Assembly: GCA_947650155.1 (NCBI GenBank)
Contig: CANSUS010000009.1
Coordinates: forward strand, 16,422-80,421
Direction of reading: 5' to 3'
DNA length: 64,000 bases
Source: an uncultured Lachnospiraceae bacterium
Lineage (GTDB): Bacteria; Bacillota; Clostridia; Lachnospirales; Lachnospiraceae
This document shows, piece by piece, positions 1 to 8,023 of the stretch (positions are counted from its first letter, which is position 1; every line of letters starts with the position of its first letter). The notes under the pieces were generated by a model. The model was given only the letters and a program-made list of their open reading frames with translations. It ran no database searches and was not told the DNA's origin. A program made the translations under genes and the position numbers.

Positions 1-881
1 TTTGCGTAGCTTAAAAAGCAGGAAATCTGTCCAACACTCAGTCTGCGGTTTATTGCCAGTAATGCTCCTGTAATAGCGACGCCGGCGTAAACCAGCCCAT
101 TTACAAAGCGGGTGGCAGGATTCGTAATAGAAGAAAAGAAAATTGCTTTTACACTGCATTCCTGCAGCTGCTTATTAATTACGTCAAAACGTTCCTGCGC
201 CCGTTTCTCATAACCAAATGCCTGAATAATTTTTTCATTTCCGACCATTTCGTCAGTCAGGGAAGTAAGCTTTCCTCTTGTTTCGGATTGTTTATGAAAC
301 ATGGAAAAGGTTCGTTTGGCAATAAAGCTTGCCACAAAAAGAGAAACCGGCGTTAAAAGTACAACGACAAGAGTAATGCTTACATTTACGGACAACATAA
401 AAAATAATGTGCCGATAATGGTGATAACACCGGAAAAAAGTTGTGTAAAACCCATTAAGAGACCATCCGAAAACTGATCCACATCGGAAACAATCCGGCT
501 TAATATATCGCCATGCTGTTTGGAGTCGATGTATTTTAACGGAAGTTCTTCTAAATGACTGAAGGCACGGATGCGGATTTCTTTAACAACCTGGTAGGTA
601 ATGTGGTTATTACATAAATTCATAAACCATTGAGCGGCTGCGGTAATCAGAATCATAATTCCTAGTTGCTTTAATATGGCAAGAAGATTCTCAAAATCAA
701 CGTTTCCCGCTGCCATAATATAGTCGATGGCTTTTCCGGTTAACACCGGAACATAAAGCGTGAGTACGACTGTCAATATGGCAAGTAAAAAAGAAAGTAC
801 GACAAAAAACATATGTGGCTTGATCAAAAGGAATACTTGCTTTATCGTCGCTTTTTTCATCGTGTTCTGCTTCGTTTTCAT
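1..881 (-). CDS. ABC exporter subunit, N-terminal part (cut by window edge)
   Basis: Only the first ~293 residues are present; the protein runs off the left edge before its nucleotide-binding domain. The visible part is a type IV exporter membrane domain: hydrophobic helices, then the cytoplasmic stretch with a Q-x-S-D-G-L segment and coupling-helix motifs typical of MsbA/LmrA-like exporters. The ATG (881-879) overlaps the TGA of the upstream exporter gene as ATGA, with a GGAGGT-type ribosome site inside that gene, so the two are translationally coupled. Two adjacent half-transporters of this kind normally form a heterodimer that exports a drug, lipid or peptide. The substrate cannot be told from sequence. 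Confidence 0.9.
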   Translation of the reverse strand, partial: MKTKQNTMKKATIKQVFLLIKPHMFFVVLSFLLAILTVVLTLYVPVLTGKAIDYIMAAGNVDFENLLAILKQLGIMILITAAAQWFMNLCNNHITYQVVKEIRIRAFSHLEELPLKYIDSKQHGDILSRIVSDVDQFSDGLLMGFTQLFSGVITIIGTLFFMLSVNVSITLVVVLLTPVSLFVASFIAKRTFSMFHKQSETRGKLTSLTDEMVGNEKIIQAFGYEKRAQERFDVINKQLQECSVKAIFFSSITNPATRFVNGLVYAGVAITGALLAINRRLSVGQISCFLSYA

Positions 882-2614
882 GCGCCCATTACCTCCTCTT
901 TTGACAGCTGTGACAGACAGATCTCACGATATACTTCACAGTTTTGAATCAAGTCTTTGTGTGTGCCGAATCCGGCAGCTTTTCCGTCATCTAAAACAAG
1001 AATTCTATCTGCATCTTTGATCGTTGCAGCACGCTGGGAGACGATCAGGACAGTGCAGTCCTTTGTATTTTTACGCAGGGCTTTCCTGAGTGCGGCATCT
1101 GTAGCAAAGTCCAGTGCAGAAGCACTGTCGTCTAAGATTAGAAATTCAGGATTCCCCACTAATGCCCGTGCAATGGTAAGCCTCTGTTTTTGACCGCCGG
1201 AGAGATTGGCGCCTCCCTGTTCAACAAAAGCGTCAAGACCGTCTTTCCTGCTTTTTACAAAGTCTAAAGCCTGGGCAGTTTCCAGCGCTCGTATGATCTC
1301 TTCTTCTGTGGCGTCTTCCTTCCCAAAACAAATATTTTCCCGTATGGTTCCTTTAAAGAGTACGGCTCTTTGCGGAACCATGCCAAATTTAGATCGAAGC
1401 GCTGAAAGAGGAAAGTCTTTTACGTTTTTACCGTCTATCATGACTTCACCTTTTTGCACATCATAGAAGCGAGGAAGGAGATTGACTAATGTAGATTTTC
1501 CTGAACCGGTACCGCCGATGATGCCAAGCGTATCGCCTTTTTTTATTGAAAAATCGATATCTTCCAGGGAATATTCCTTTGAACCGCCGTATGCAAAGGA
1601 AACATGCTTAAACGACAAAGCATCTTCGCAGGCATTTCCTTTTGGATATTCTTCTGTCAGGGATTTGATACTGGGGTTTAGATCAAACACTTCATTTAAG
1701 CGATTGGCACAGGCAAGGGATTTGGTTATATTAATAATCAGGTTTGCCAGTTTAATCAGTTCTACCAGAATCTGCGACATATAATTTACCAGTGCAATGA
1801 CTTCGCCCTGTGTGATAATCCCTTGATCCACCTGTAATCCGCCGATCCATATAATAGCAATTAATGCAGCATTTACAATAATATAAGTGACCGGATTTAA
1901 AAAGGCGGAAATTCTACCTACAAAGACCTGGAGGTTCATAAGGGATGCATTGGTATCCTTAAAAGTCTCAATTTCGTGGTCTTGTCTGCAGACAGAGCGG
2001 ATTACCCTCACGCCGGTCAGGTTTTCCCTCGTTATAAGAAGAACTTTATCCAGCTGCTTTTGCACTTTTTTATACAGGGGGATGCTCACAGCCATAATTC
2101 CGAAAACTACGAGTGCAAGCAGCGGTATGGCAATTACAAAAACAAGGGCGGCCTTAATATCGATAGTAAATGCCATTATCATTGCACCGGCTACAATAAA
2201 AGGGGAACGAAGAAACAGCCGGAGGACAAGATTAACACCTGACTGAATCTGATTAATATCGCTGGTCATTCTTGTAACAAGAGTGGAAGTTCCTGTTTTA
2301 TCGATCTCTTCATAAGAAAGAGAGTTGATATGTGCAAAAAGATCCTGTCTGAGCGCTGTACCAAAGCCGACAGCGGCTTTAGCGGCAAAATATTGTGCCG
2401 TCAACGAACAGGCAAGTCCAATGATTCCGAGAAGAATCAGGATGCCGCCCATTTTCGCGATATATCCCATGTCTTTATTTAAGATGCCGATATCAATGAT
2501 ATTGGCAATGACCAAAGGGACAAAAAGCTCAAAACTGGCTTCCAGCATTTTAAAGAGAGGGGCAATAATACTTTCTTTTTTATAGTTTCTTAAATAGCGC
2601 AGCAGTCTTTTCAT
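878..2614 (-). CDS. Heterodimeric ABC exporter subunit with degenerate catalytic site
   Basis: Full-length half-transporter of 578 residues: six-helix membrane domain (about 1-310) and ATPase domain (about 330-570). Walker A is GGTGSGKST and the signature is LSGGQ. The Walker B region reads LILDDSASALD, with Asp where the catalytic Glu normally sits, and the H-loop His is replaced by Gln (IVSQRAAT). Those two changes are the known mark of the degenerate-site partner in asymmetric exporters such as TM287/TM288 of Thermotoga. The partner gene directly downstream should supply the competent site. The start is ATG at 2614 with AAAGGAGT upstream. It is transcribed divergently from rpsO. Confidence 0.93.
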   Translation of the reverse strand: MKRLLRYLRNYKKESIIAPLFKMLEASFELFVPLVIANIIDIGILNKDMGYIAKMGGILILLGIIGLACSLTAQYFAAKAAVGFGTALRQDLFAHINSLSYEEIDKTGTSTLVTRMTSDINQIQSGVNLVLRLFLRSPFIVAGAMIMAFTIDIKAALVFVIAIPLLALVVFGIMAVSIPLYKKVQKQLDKVLLITRENLTGVRVIRSVCRQDHEIETFKDTNASLMNLQVFVGRISAFLNPVTYIIVNAALIAIIWIGGLQVDQGIITQGEVIALVNYMSQILVELIKLANLIINITKSLACANRLNEVFDLNPSIKSLTEEYPKGNACEDALSFKHVSFAYGGSKEYSLEDIDFSIKKGDTLGIIGGTGSGKSTLVNLLPRFYDVQKGEVMIDGKNVKDFPLSALRSKFGMVPQRAVLFKGTIRENICFGKEDATEEEIIRALETAQALDFVKSRKDGLDAFVEQGGANLSGGQKQRLTIARALVGNPEFLILDDSASALDFATDAALRKALRKNTKDCTVLIVSQRAATIKDADRILVLDDGKAAGFGTHKDLIQNCEVYREICLSQLSKEEVMGA

Positions 2615-2651
2615 ATTAAAAATCTACTCCTTTCGTAATCTGCCGTTTTTT

Positions 2652-2680
2652 AGTATAATACTTTTAAAATTAGGATGCAA
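2652..2680 (-). promoter_or_regulatory. Sigma-A promoter of the ABC exporter operon
   Basis: Reading the minus strand, TTGCAT (2680-2675), a 17-base spacer and TATACT (2657-2652) lie about 40 bases ahead of the exporter start codon. Both boxes are close to consensus. The region between the two divergent genes is AT-rich and short. Confidence 0.65.
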
Positions 2681-2710
2681 TATAATAGAGAGAGTAACAG
2701 AAAATTATCA

Positions 2711-2740
2711 TTTACAAGCCTATAGCAGGTGTGCTATACT
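2711..2740 (+). promoter_or_regulatory. rpsO promoter, extended -10
   Basis: TTTACA (2711-2716), an 18-base spacer and TATACT (2735-2740). The -10 is preceded by TG-C, the extended -10 signature, which would compensate for the spacing. It lies about 90 bases before rpsO, leaving a short untranslated leader. Confidence 0.65.
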
Positions 2741-2833
2741 ATACCAGTATGAAATTCAGCCAATACTCAGAAGAAGGACAACTCCGACCTTATCTTAGTA
2801 TCTGGCGGTTTGAAAAGAAGGAGGAAATGAATC

Positions 2834-3100
2834 ATGATTTCAAAGGAAAAGAAAACAGCAATTATCAAAGAGTATGCAAGGACAGAGGGCGATACAGGTT
2901 CACCGGAAGTGCAGGTTGCAGTACTTACAGCAAGAATTCAGGAGCTTACCGAGCATTTAAAGGATAATCCGAAGGATCATCACTCAAGAAGAGGTTTGCT
3001 TAAAATGGTTGGTCAGAGAAGAGGTTTACTTGACTATTTAAAGAAAACCGATATTGAAAGATACCGTACTTTGATCGGAAAGCTTGGAATCAGAAAGTAA
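2834..3100 (+). CDS. rpsO: 30S ribosomal protein S15
   Basis: An 88-residue protein, the normal length for S15. It binds the central domain of 16S rRNA early in 30S assembly. The family core is clear: [11 protein letters not shown] near residues 20-30, the DHHSRRGLL segment near 47-55, and LDYL near 65. A strong AAGGAGG-like site precedes the ATG at 2834; an upstream ATG at 2827 is out of frame. An intrinsic terminator follows, then pnp, the classical rpsO-pnp arrangement of bacteria. Confidence 0.98.
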   Translation: MISKEKKTAIIKEYARTEGDTGSPEVQVAVLTARIQELTEHLKDNPKDHHSRRGLLKMVGQRRGLLDYLKKTDIERYRTLIGKLGIRK

Positions 3101-3110
3101 TTATTTTGAT

Positions 3111-3149
3111 AAAAAAGGCGGCTTAAGAGTTGAACTCACCGCCTTTTTT
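3111..3149 (+). terminator. Intrinsic terminator after rpsO
   Basis: AAAAAAGGCGG pairs with CCGCCTTTTTT across a 17-base loop and ends in a T run. It lies 11 bases past the rpsO stop. It probably limits, but need not abolish, read-through into pnp. Confidence 0.85.
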
Positions 3150-3167
3150 CTATAAAAACCATAACCA

Positions 3168-3258
3168 GGGCAGAGGAAGGCATCCGAGACCACTGATAAG
3201 AATATGGAAAACAGGAAAGATAAAATATTTTTATCAGTAGTTTCGGTATCTTCTGCCT
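3168..3258 (+). promoter_or_regulatory. Long hairpin in the pnp leader, possible PNPase autoregulation site
   Basis: The 5' arm (about 3168-3205) and 3' arm (about 3225-3258) form a near-continuous duplex of about 30 pairs. It includes the 13-base block CTGATAAGAATAT against ATATTTTTATCAG with one G-U pair, plus GGCAGA against TCTGCC at the base. The loop of about 19 bases is purine-rich. The hairpin ends 32 bases before the pnp start. In Escherichia coli the pnp leader carries a long hairpin cut by RNase III, through which PNPase represses its own translation. Whether the same happens here is inference. Confidence 0.7.
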
Positions 3259-3290
3259 GAGGCATATTTAGTAAAGGAGAAGAAAAATAT

Positions 3291-5381
3291 ATGTATCAGA
3301 CATTTACAATGGATCTGGCTGGCCGTACTTTAAAAGTAGATATTAACAGAGTCGGCAAGCAGGCTAACGGATGTGCATTTATGCAGTATGGAGAGACTAC
3401 TGTTTTATGTACTGCAACCGCATCCGAAAAACCGAGAGAAGGGATTGACTTTTTCCCGCTCAGCGTAGAATATGAAGAAAAATTGTATGCGGTAGGAAAA
3501 ATTCCGGGAGGATTTAATAAAAGAGAAGGAAAGGCATCTGAAAATGCCATTTTAACAAGCCGCGTAATTGACAGACCGATGCGTCCGTTATTTCCCAAGG
3601 ACTACAGAAATGATGTGACTTTGAATAATATGGTTATGTCCGTAGATCCTGCGTGCCGTCCTGAACTTGTTGCCATGATCGGCGCTGCAATTGCAACAAG
3701 TATTTCTGATATTCCGTTTGACGGACCTTGTGCAATGACGCAGGTAGGACTGATAGATGGAGAATTTGTGGTAAACCCTTCTCAGGAACAGTGGAAGAAC
3801 GGGGATCTGAATCTGACAGTTGCTTCCACAAGTGAAAAAGTAATCATGATTGAAGCCGGTGCAAACGAAGTACCGGAAGAGAAGATGATTGAAGCTATTT
3901 ATATGGCGCACGAAGTCAACCAGACAATTATTGCGTTTATCAATGATATTGTTGCAAAAGCAGGAAAGCCGAAGCATGAGTATACAAGCTGTGCAATTCC
4001 GGCAGAACTGTTTGAGGAAATGAAAAAAATAGTTACTCCTGAAGAGATGGAAACAGCAGTATTTACGGATGAAAAACAGGTAAGAGAAGAAAATATCAGA
4101 AAAATTACAGAAAAATTTGAAGAAGCATTTGCAGAAAATGAAGAATGGCTTGCTCTTCTTGGGGAAGCAGTTTACCAATATCAAAAGAAAACGGTTCGTA
4201 AGATGATCTTAAAAGACCATAAACGTCCCGACGGCCGTGAGATCACACAAATCCGTCCGCTTGCAGCAGAAGTGGACCTGATTCCCAGAGTACACGGTTC
4301 TGCCATGTTTACAAGGGGACAGACTCAGATCTGTAATGTCTGTACGCTGGCGCCATTATCTGAGGTGCAAAGAATTGACGGTCTTGATGAAAATGAAGTA
4401 AACAAAAGATATATGCATCACTATAATTTCCCGTCCTATTCAGTTGGCGAAACAAAGCCGTCCAGAGGACCGGGGCGTCGTGAGATCGGACATGGTGCGC
4501 TGGCAGAAAGGGCGTTGATACCAGTACTTCCGTCAGAAGAAGAGTTCCCTTATGCGATTCGTACCGTATCGGAAACTTTTGAATCCAATGGTTCCACTTC
4601 AATGGCGTCTACCTGTGCTTCCTGTATGTCCCTAATGGCGGCAGGCGTACCGATTAAAAAGATGGTAGCAGGTATTTCCTGTGGACTTGTAACAGGAGAT
4701 ACGGATGAGGATTATGTACTTTTGACAGACATACAGGGACTGGAAGATTTCTTTGGCGATATGGACTTTAAAGTGACGGGCACAACGGAAGGAATAACAG
4801 CGATCCAGATGGATATTAAGATCCACGGTCTGACCAGACCAATTGTAGAAGGCGCTATTGCAAGATGCAGGGAAGCAAGACTGTTTATTATGGACAATTG
4901 TATGAAACCGGCAATTTCTGCGCCGAGAGCGTCTGTTGGAGAATATGCGCCCAAAATTATTCAGATTCAGATTAATCCGGAGAAAATTGGTGATGTTGTT
5001 GGTCAGAGAGGAAAGACGATCAATACAATCATTGAAAGAACCGGGGTCAAAATTGATATTTCTGACGAAGGCGCTGTATCTGTATGTGGTACGGACAAGG
5101 TAATGATGGATGAAGCAGTAAATATGATCAAGATCATTACTACAGATTTTGAAGAGGGACAAGTCTTTACGGGTAAAGTTGTCAGCATCAAAGAGTTTGG
5201 TGCATTTATAGAGTTTGCCCCGGGAAAAGAGGGAATGGTTCATATTTCCAAGATTTCAAGAGAAAGAATTAACCGTGTGGAAGACGTGCTTACCTTAGGC
5301 GATAAAGTTACCGTCGTATGTCTGGGAAAAGACAAAATGGGACGGATCAGCTTTTCCATGAAAGATGTGGCACAGCAGTAA
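3291..5381 (+). CDS. pnp: Polyribonucleotide nucleotidyltransferase (PNPase)
   Basis: A 696-residue PNPase: 3'-to-5' phosphorolytic RNA degradation, part of the RNA degradosome. It has two RNase PH domains (about 1-230 and 310-540) separated by a helical linker, the GRREIGHG and LAERAL motifs of the second PH domain, a KH domain with VGQRGKTIN at about 570, and a C-terminal S1 domain beginning GQVFTGKVVSIKEFGAF. The start ATG at 3291 follows AAAGGAGAAG. The leader hairpin just upstream suggests post-transcriptional control. Confidence 0.98.
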   Translation: MYQTFTMDLAGRTLKVDINRVGKQANGCAFMQYGETTVLCTATASEKPREGIDFFPLSVEYEEKLYAVGKIPGGFNKREGKASENAILTSRVIDRPMRPLFPKDYRNDVTLNNMVMSVDPACRPELVAMIGAAIATSISDIPFDGPCAMTQVGLIDGEFVVNPSQEQWKNGDLNLTVASTSEKVIMIEAGANEVPEEKMIEAIYMAHEVNQTIIAFINDIVAKAGKPKHEYTSCAIPAELFEEMKKIVTPEEMETAVFTDEKQVREENIRKITEKFEEAFAENEEWLALLGEAVYQYQKKTVRKMILKDHKRPDGREITQIRPLAAEVDLIPRVHGSAMFTRGQTQICNVCTLAPLSEVQRIDGLDENEVNKRYMHHYNFPSYSVGETKPSRGPGRREIGHGALAERALIPVLPSEEEFPYAIRTVSETFESNGSTSMASTCASCMSLMAAGVPIKKMVAGISCGLVTGDTDEDYVLLTDIQGLEDFFGDMDFKVTGTTEGITAIQMDIKIHGLTRPIVEGAIARCREARLFIMDNCMKPAISAPRASVGEYAPKIIQIQINPEKIGDVVGQRGKTINTIIERTGVKIDISDEGAVSVCGTDKVMMDEAVNMIKIITTDFEEGQVFTGKVVSIKEFGAFIEFAPGKEGMVHISKISRERINRVEDVLTLGDKVTVVCLGKDKMGRISFSMKDVAQQ

Positions 5382-5398
5382 AATAATTGATATAGGAT

Positions 5399-5440
5399 AT
5401 ATAAAAAGGACTGTCGTATGTACGGCAGTCCTTTTTATAT
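5399..5440. terminator. Bidirectional terminator between pnp and the glycyl radical gene
   Basis: ATATAAAAAGGACTG pairs perfectly with CAGTCCTTTTTATAT, and the stem continues through TCGTA/TACGG. The A and T tracts on both sides give a T run on either strand. It therefore serves pnp and the convergent small gene. Confidence 0.88.
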
Positions 5441-5450
5441 CGTAAAAATT

Positions 5451-5693
5451 TTACATAGCTTCATGGAAGGTACGGGAAATAACATCATTCTGCTGCTCCG
5501 GTGTTAATTTGATAAAGTTTACGGCATAACCGGAAACACGGATTGTAAGCTGAGGATATTTTTCAGGATTTTTCTGTGCGTCGAGTAGTGTATCACGGTT
5601 TAATACGTTTACATTGATATGATGTCCTCCTTTTTCAGCATATCCGTCTAATAAAGATACTAAATTATCAACCTGTTGTGTGTTCTGTACCAT
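5451..5693 (-). CDS. Free-standing glycyl radical domain (GrcA/YfiD-like)
   Basis: An 80-residue protein matching only the C-terminal end of pyruvate formate-lyase: [17 protein letters not shown], the loop RVSGYAV with the radical Gly at residue 55, and [18 protein letters not shown] at the end. Its homologue in E. coli, YfiD/GrcA (127 residues), replaces the oxygen-cleaved C-terminus of PFL. Here almost everything before the domain is absent. It is not a broken gene: it has its own promoter, an AGGAGGT ribosome site 10 bases before the ATG, and a terminator. The likely role is a PFL repair part or an exchangeable radical subunit. No full PFL or activase gene is in the window. Confidence 0.85.
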   Translation of the reverse strand: MVQNTQQVDNLVSLLDGYAEKGGHHINVNVLNRDTLLDAQKNPEKYPQLTIRVSGYAVNFIKLTPEQQNDVISRTFHEAM

Positions 5694-5744
5694 AATAAAT
5701 ACCTCCTATATTCAATAATAGTAATGATTACTGTTTGTAAAATT

Positions 5745-5773
5745 ATAATATCATTTTTACTATCGTCTGTCTA
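5745..5773 (-). promoter_or_regulatory. Promoter of the glycyl radical gene
   Basis: On the minus strand, TAGACA (5773-5768), 17 bases, then TATTAT (5750-5745). Just downstream of the -10, AGTAAT-G-ATTACT (5719-5731) is a perfect interrupted palindrome at a position where a repressor could sit. Confidence 0.55.
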
Positions 5774-5790
5774 CTTATTTTATAAAAGTT

Positions 5791-5812
5791 TTTGTATTTA
5801 TTTTCATACAAA
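5791..5812. promoter_or_regulatory. Inverted repeat and sigma-E-like -10 before spoIIIAA
   Basis: TTTGTAT (5791-5797) and ATACAAA (5806-5812) form a 7-base inverted repeat with an 8-base spacer. The right half contains CATACAAA, close to the sigma-E -10 consensus CATACA-x-T. The spoIIIA operon is known to be sigma-E-dependent in B. subtilis and Clostridia. I cannot find a convincing -35 at the right spacing, so this is tentative. Confidence 0.3.
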
Positions 5813-5886
5813 AATAAGAAAATAAGATCTTTAAATTCTAAGCATAAATTGGACAAAGCCTCATATATTAGGTTAAGGACATAAGG

Positions 5887-6852
5887 ATGTGGACAGGGAT
5901 GAATAGAGGAAAAAGTATATTACAATTGTTTCCGGATACATACAGGGGTTTATTTAAAGAAGTGATTGCACAGGCAGAAAAATTAAATGAAATCCGGCTG
6001 AGAGCAGGACAGCCTGTCATTATTATATTAAAGGGCGGTGAATATTTCCTGACAGGAAGCGGCGCACTGACAAAATCAGAAGAAATGGCGGAAAAAATTG
6101 GACAAAGTGATTTGGAAACTATTTTAAATCACATATGCAATTATTCCATATATGCTTATGAGGACGAGATACGTCAGGGATTTTTGACGGTACAGGGAGG
6201 ACACCGTATTGGCGTAGCAGGACAGGCCATTATGCGTACAGAAGGTGAAATTAAAAATATGAAATATATCAGCTTCTTAAATATCAGAATATCGCACCAG
6301 ATTTTAGGTGCGGCAGACAGTGTCCTTCCGTTTTTATATGAAAATAAAAAGTTATGCAATACACTGCTTATTTCCATGCCGGGAGTTGGGAAGACAACGC
6401 TATTAAGGGATATAGTCAGACAAGTATCAAATGGAAACAGATTTGCAAAGGGAATGACTGTAGGCGTAGTAGATGAACGTTCGGAAATTGCCGGATGCTA
6501 TAAAGGTGCAGCGCAAAATGATCTTGGAATCCGTACAGATGTATTGGATGCGTGTCCAAAGGCGCTTGGAATGATGATGCTGCTTCGTTCGATGGCTCCA
6601 AAAGTAATTGCAGTGGATGAAATCGGGGGCGGAGATGATGAAAAAATGATAAGACAGGTGACCCGGTGCGGCGTAGGCGTAATTGCAACAATACATGGAA
6701 GTGGTATGGATGATTTAAAAAGCAGCTGCATGGGAAAAAATCTGCTTGGAGAAAAAATATTTGAAAGATATATTGTTTTGGAAAGAACAGAACCGGAAAA
6801 GGTGAAAAAAACAATTTATAATAAGGAGTTTGTAAAATGCTTCGTTTGTTAG
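5887..6852 (+). CDS. spoIIIAA: Stage III sporulation protein AA, ATPase
   Basis: A 321-residue secretion-type ATPase of the SpoIIIA-SpoIIQ channel, which connects mother cell and forespore. The motif LNEIRLRAGQPV near residue 37 is typical of SpoIIIAA. Walker A is MPGVGKTTLLRD (about 163), and the Walker B region holds VIAVDEIGGGDD. The start is ATG 5887, with AAGGA seven bases upstream; a second ATG at 5899 has no proper spacing. It is first gene of an eight-gene operon and overlaps spoIIIAB by 16 bases. Confidence 0.96.
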   Translation: MWTGMNRGKSILQLFPDTYRGLFKEVIAQAEKLNEIRLRAGQPVIIILKGGEYFLTGSGALTKSEEMAEKIGQSDLETILNHICNYSIYAYEDEIRQGFLTVQGGHRIGVAGQAIMRTEGEIKNMKYISFLNIRISHQILGAADSVLPFLYENKKLCNTLLISMPGVGKTTLLRDIVRQVSNGNRFAKGMTVGVVDERSEIAGCYKGAAQNDLGIRTDVLDACPKALGMMMLLRSMAPKVIAVDEIGGGDDEKMIRQVTRCGVGVIATIHGSGMDDLKSSCMGKNLLGEKIFERYIVLERTEPEKVKKTIYNKEFVKCFVC

Positions 6853-7355
6853 CAGGGATATTTATTCTGTTTGGAAGTATTGGATTTTCCTTTCAGCTGT
6901 GTCAGGAGATGCATAAACGTTTACAACATATTGAGCAGATGCAGGAAATTTTTCGTTTATTTCAATCAGAAGTTTCTTATAGTAAGGCAGCTTTTCCAGA
7001 AGTGTGCCTGGCTGTTTCGGGCAGGGTAATGGAGCCTTATAAAACAGTTATGAAAGAAATATATGAACAGGTTGCAGCAAAAAGCGGCGCTCAGTTTCCT
7101 GAAATATGGAAAGAAAAGATGGAAGAATGCTTAAGAGATATGCCGGTCAAAGAAGCAGAACGGAATATTTTTCTGGAATTTGGAAACAGGATTGGGTTTA
7201 TAGACTGGGAGACACAGGCGGGAATGCTTGAGAAAAGCAGGGTACAGCTGGAGGAACTGCACATACAGCTAAAAAGTGTAATAGAAAATAAAGAAAAAGT
7301 AATTACAAGCGTAGGAATTTTAGGCGGGCTTATGCTGGTGGTTATTTTGATTTAG
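6837..7355 (+). CDS. spoIIIAB: Stage III sporulation protein AB
   Basis: A 172-residue protein with hydrophobic segments at the N-terminus (about 1-18) and C-terminus (about 153-172) around a helical middle, the layout of SpoIIIAB. It resembles the type II secretion inner-membrane component GspF and is taken to anchor the SpoIIIAA ATPase. AAGGAG inside spoIIIAA sits nine bases before the ATG, so translation is coupled. Confidence 0.93.
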   Translation: MLRLLAGIFILFGSIGFSFQLCQEMHKRLQHIEQMQEIFRLFQSEVSYSKAAFPEVCLAVSGRVMEPYKTVMKEIYEQVAAKSGAQFPEIWKEKMEECLRDMPVKEAERNIFLEFGNRIGFIDWETQAGMLEKSRVQLEELHIQLKSVIENKEKVITSVGILGGLMLVVILI

Positions 7356-7372
7356 AGGAAAAGGAGCAAGGC

Positions 7373-7567
7373 ATGGGAATTAGTCTCATTTTTAAAATAG
7401 CGGCAGTAGGAATACTGGTAACCATTTTAAGTCAGATATTAAAACACAGCGGCAGGGAGGAACATGCCTTTCTTTTGAGTCTTGCGGCGCTTATTCTTGT
7501 ACTGACGTGGGTTATTCCATACATATACGAACTTTTCATGTCAATGCAGAGGTTATTTGATCTATAG
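7373..7567 (+). CDS. spoIIIAC: Stage III sporulation protein AC
   Basis: A 64-residue membrane protein with two hydrophobic helices (about 4-24 and 32-56), close to the 68 residues of the B. subtilis protein. It is part of the mother-cell membrane platform of the SpoIIIA channel. The start is well supported by AAAAGGAG upstream. Its end lies just ahead of the spoIIIAD start region. Confidence 0.92.
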   Translation: MGISLIFKIAAVGILVTILSQILKHSGREEHAFLLSLAALILVLTWVIPYIYELFMSMQRLFDL

Positions 7568-7610
7568 AGGCTTCGTGGAAATTGTATGGATGGAAAGGAC
7601 GCGTGATATT

Positions 7611-7997
7611 ATGAGCATGATAAAAATTGGAATATTGGGAATTGTAGGTGTTTTGGCAGGGATTCAGTTTAAAAATTTTAAACAGGAATACAGCCTGTAC
7701 ATTGGTTTTGCAGTCTGCATTGTGATTTTTTCTTATGGAATACAATGTATGGAAGGCGTTCTGAACACAATATTTGAGTTAAAGCAGCTTCTGGGAAGCA
7801 GCGCATCCTACATAGGAGTGCTTATTAAAGTGACCGGAATTACTTATATATGTGAATTTTGTGCCAGCATCTGTAAAGATGCAGGATTTTCAGCAATTGC
7901 AGGTCAAATTGAAATTGCCGGAAAACTGTCTGTACTGTTAGCCGGAATGCCTATTGTGTTTGCGCTTATTGAAACAATGCAGGGACTGATCAGGTAA
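7611..7997 (+). CDS. spoIIIAD: Stage III sporulation protein AD
   Basis: A 128-residue polytopic membrane protein, beginning MSMIKIGILGIVGVLAG, with about four helices, as in SpoIIIAD (133 residues in B. subtilis). The reading frame is open back to an ATG at 7557, but that would add an uncharacteristic segment overlapping spoIIIAC. The ATG at 7611, preceded by GGAAAGGA, fits the family length better. The start is moderately certain; the identity is firm from order and sequence. Confidence 0.9.
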   Translation: MSMIKIGILGIVGVLAGIQFKNFKQEYSLYIGFAVCIVIFSYGIQCMEGVLNTIFELKQLLGSSASYIGVLIKVTGITYICEFCASICKDAGFSAIAGQIEIAGKLSVLLAGMPIVFALIETMQGLIR

Positions 7998-8023
7998 GGG
8001 AAAAAAGAAGGGCGGGATCATGT

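Noticed and set aside
2731..2967. 78-codon frame overlapping the start of rpsO
   Set aside because: It overlaps the real gene in another frame, starts inside the rpsO promoter and has no conserved sequence.
3588..4184. Open frame of 198 codons antisense to pnp
   Set aside because: It lies fully opposite a certain gene, has Cys/Phe/Asn-rich shadow composition, no ribosome site and no recognisable domain. The same holds for the antisense frames at 4632-5243, 32325-33017 and 15114-15539.
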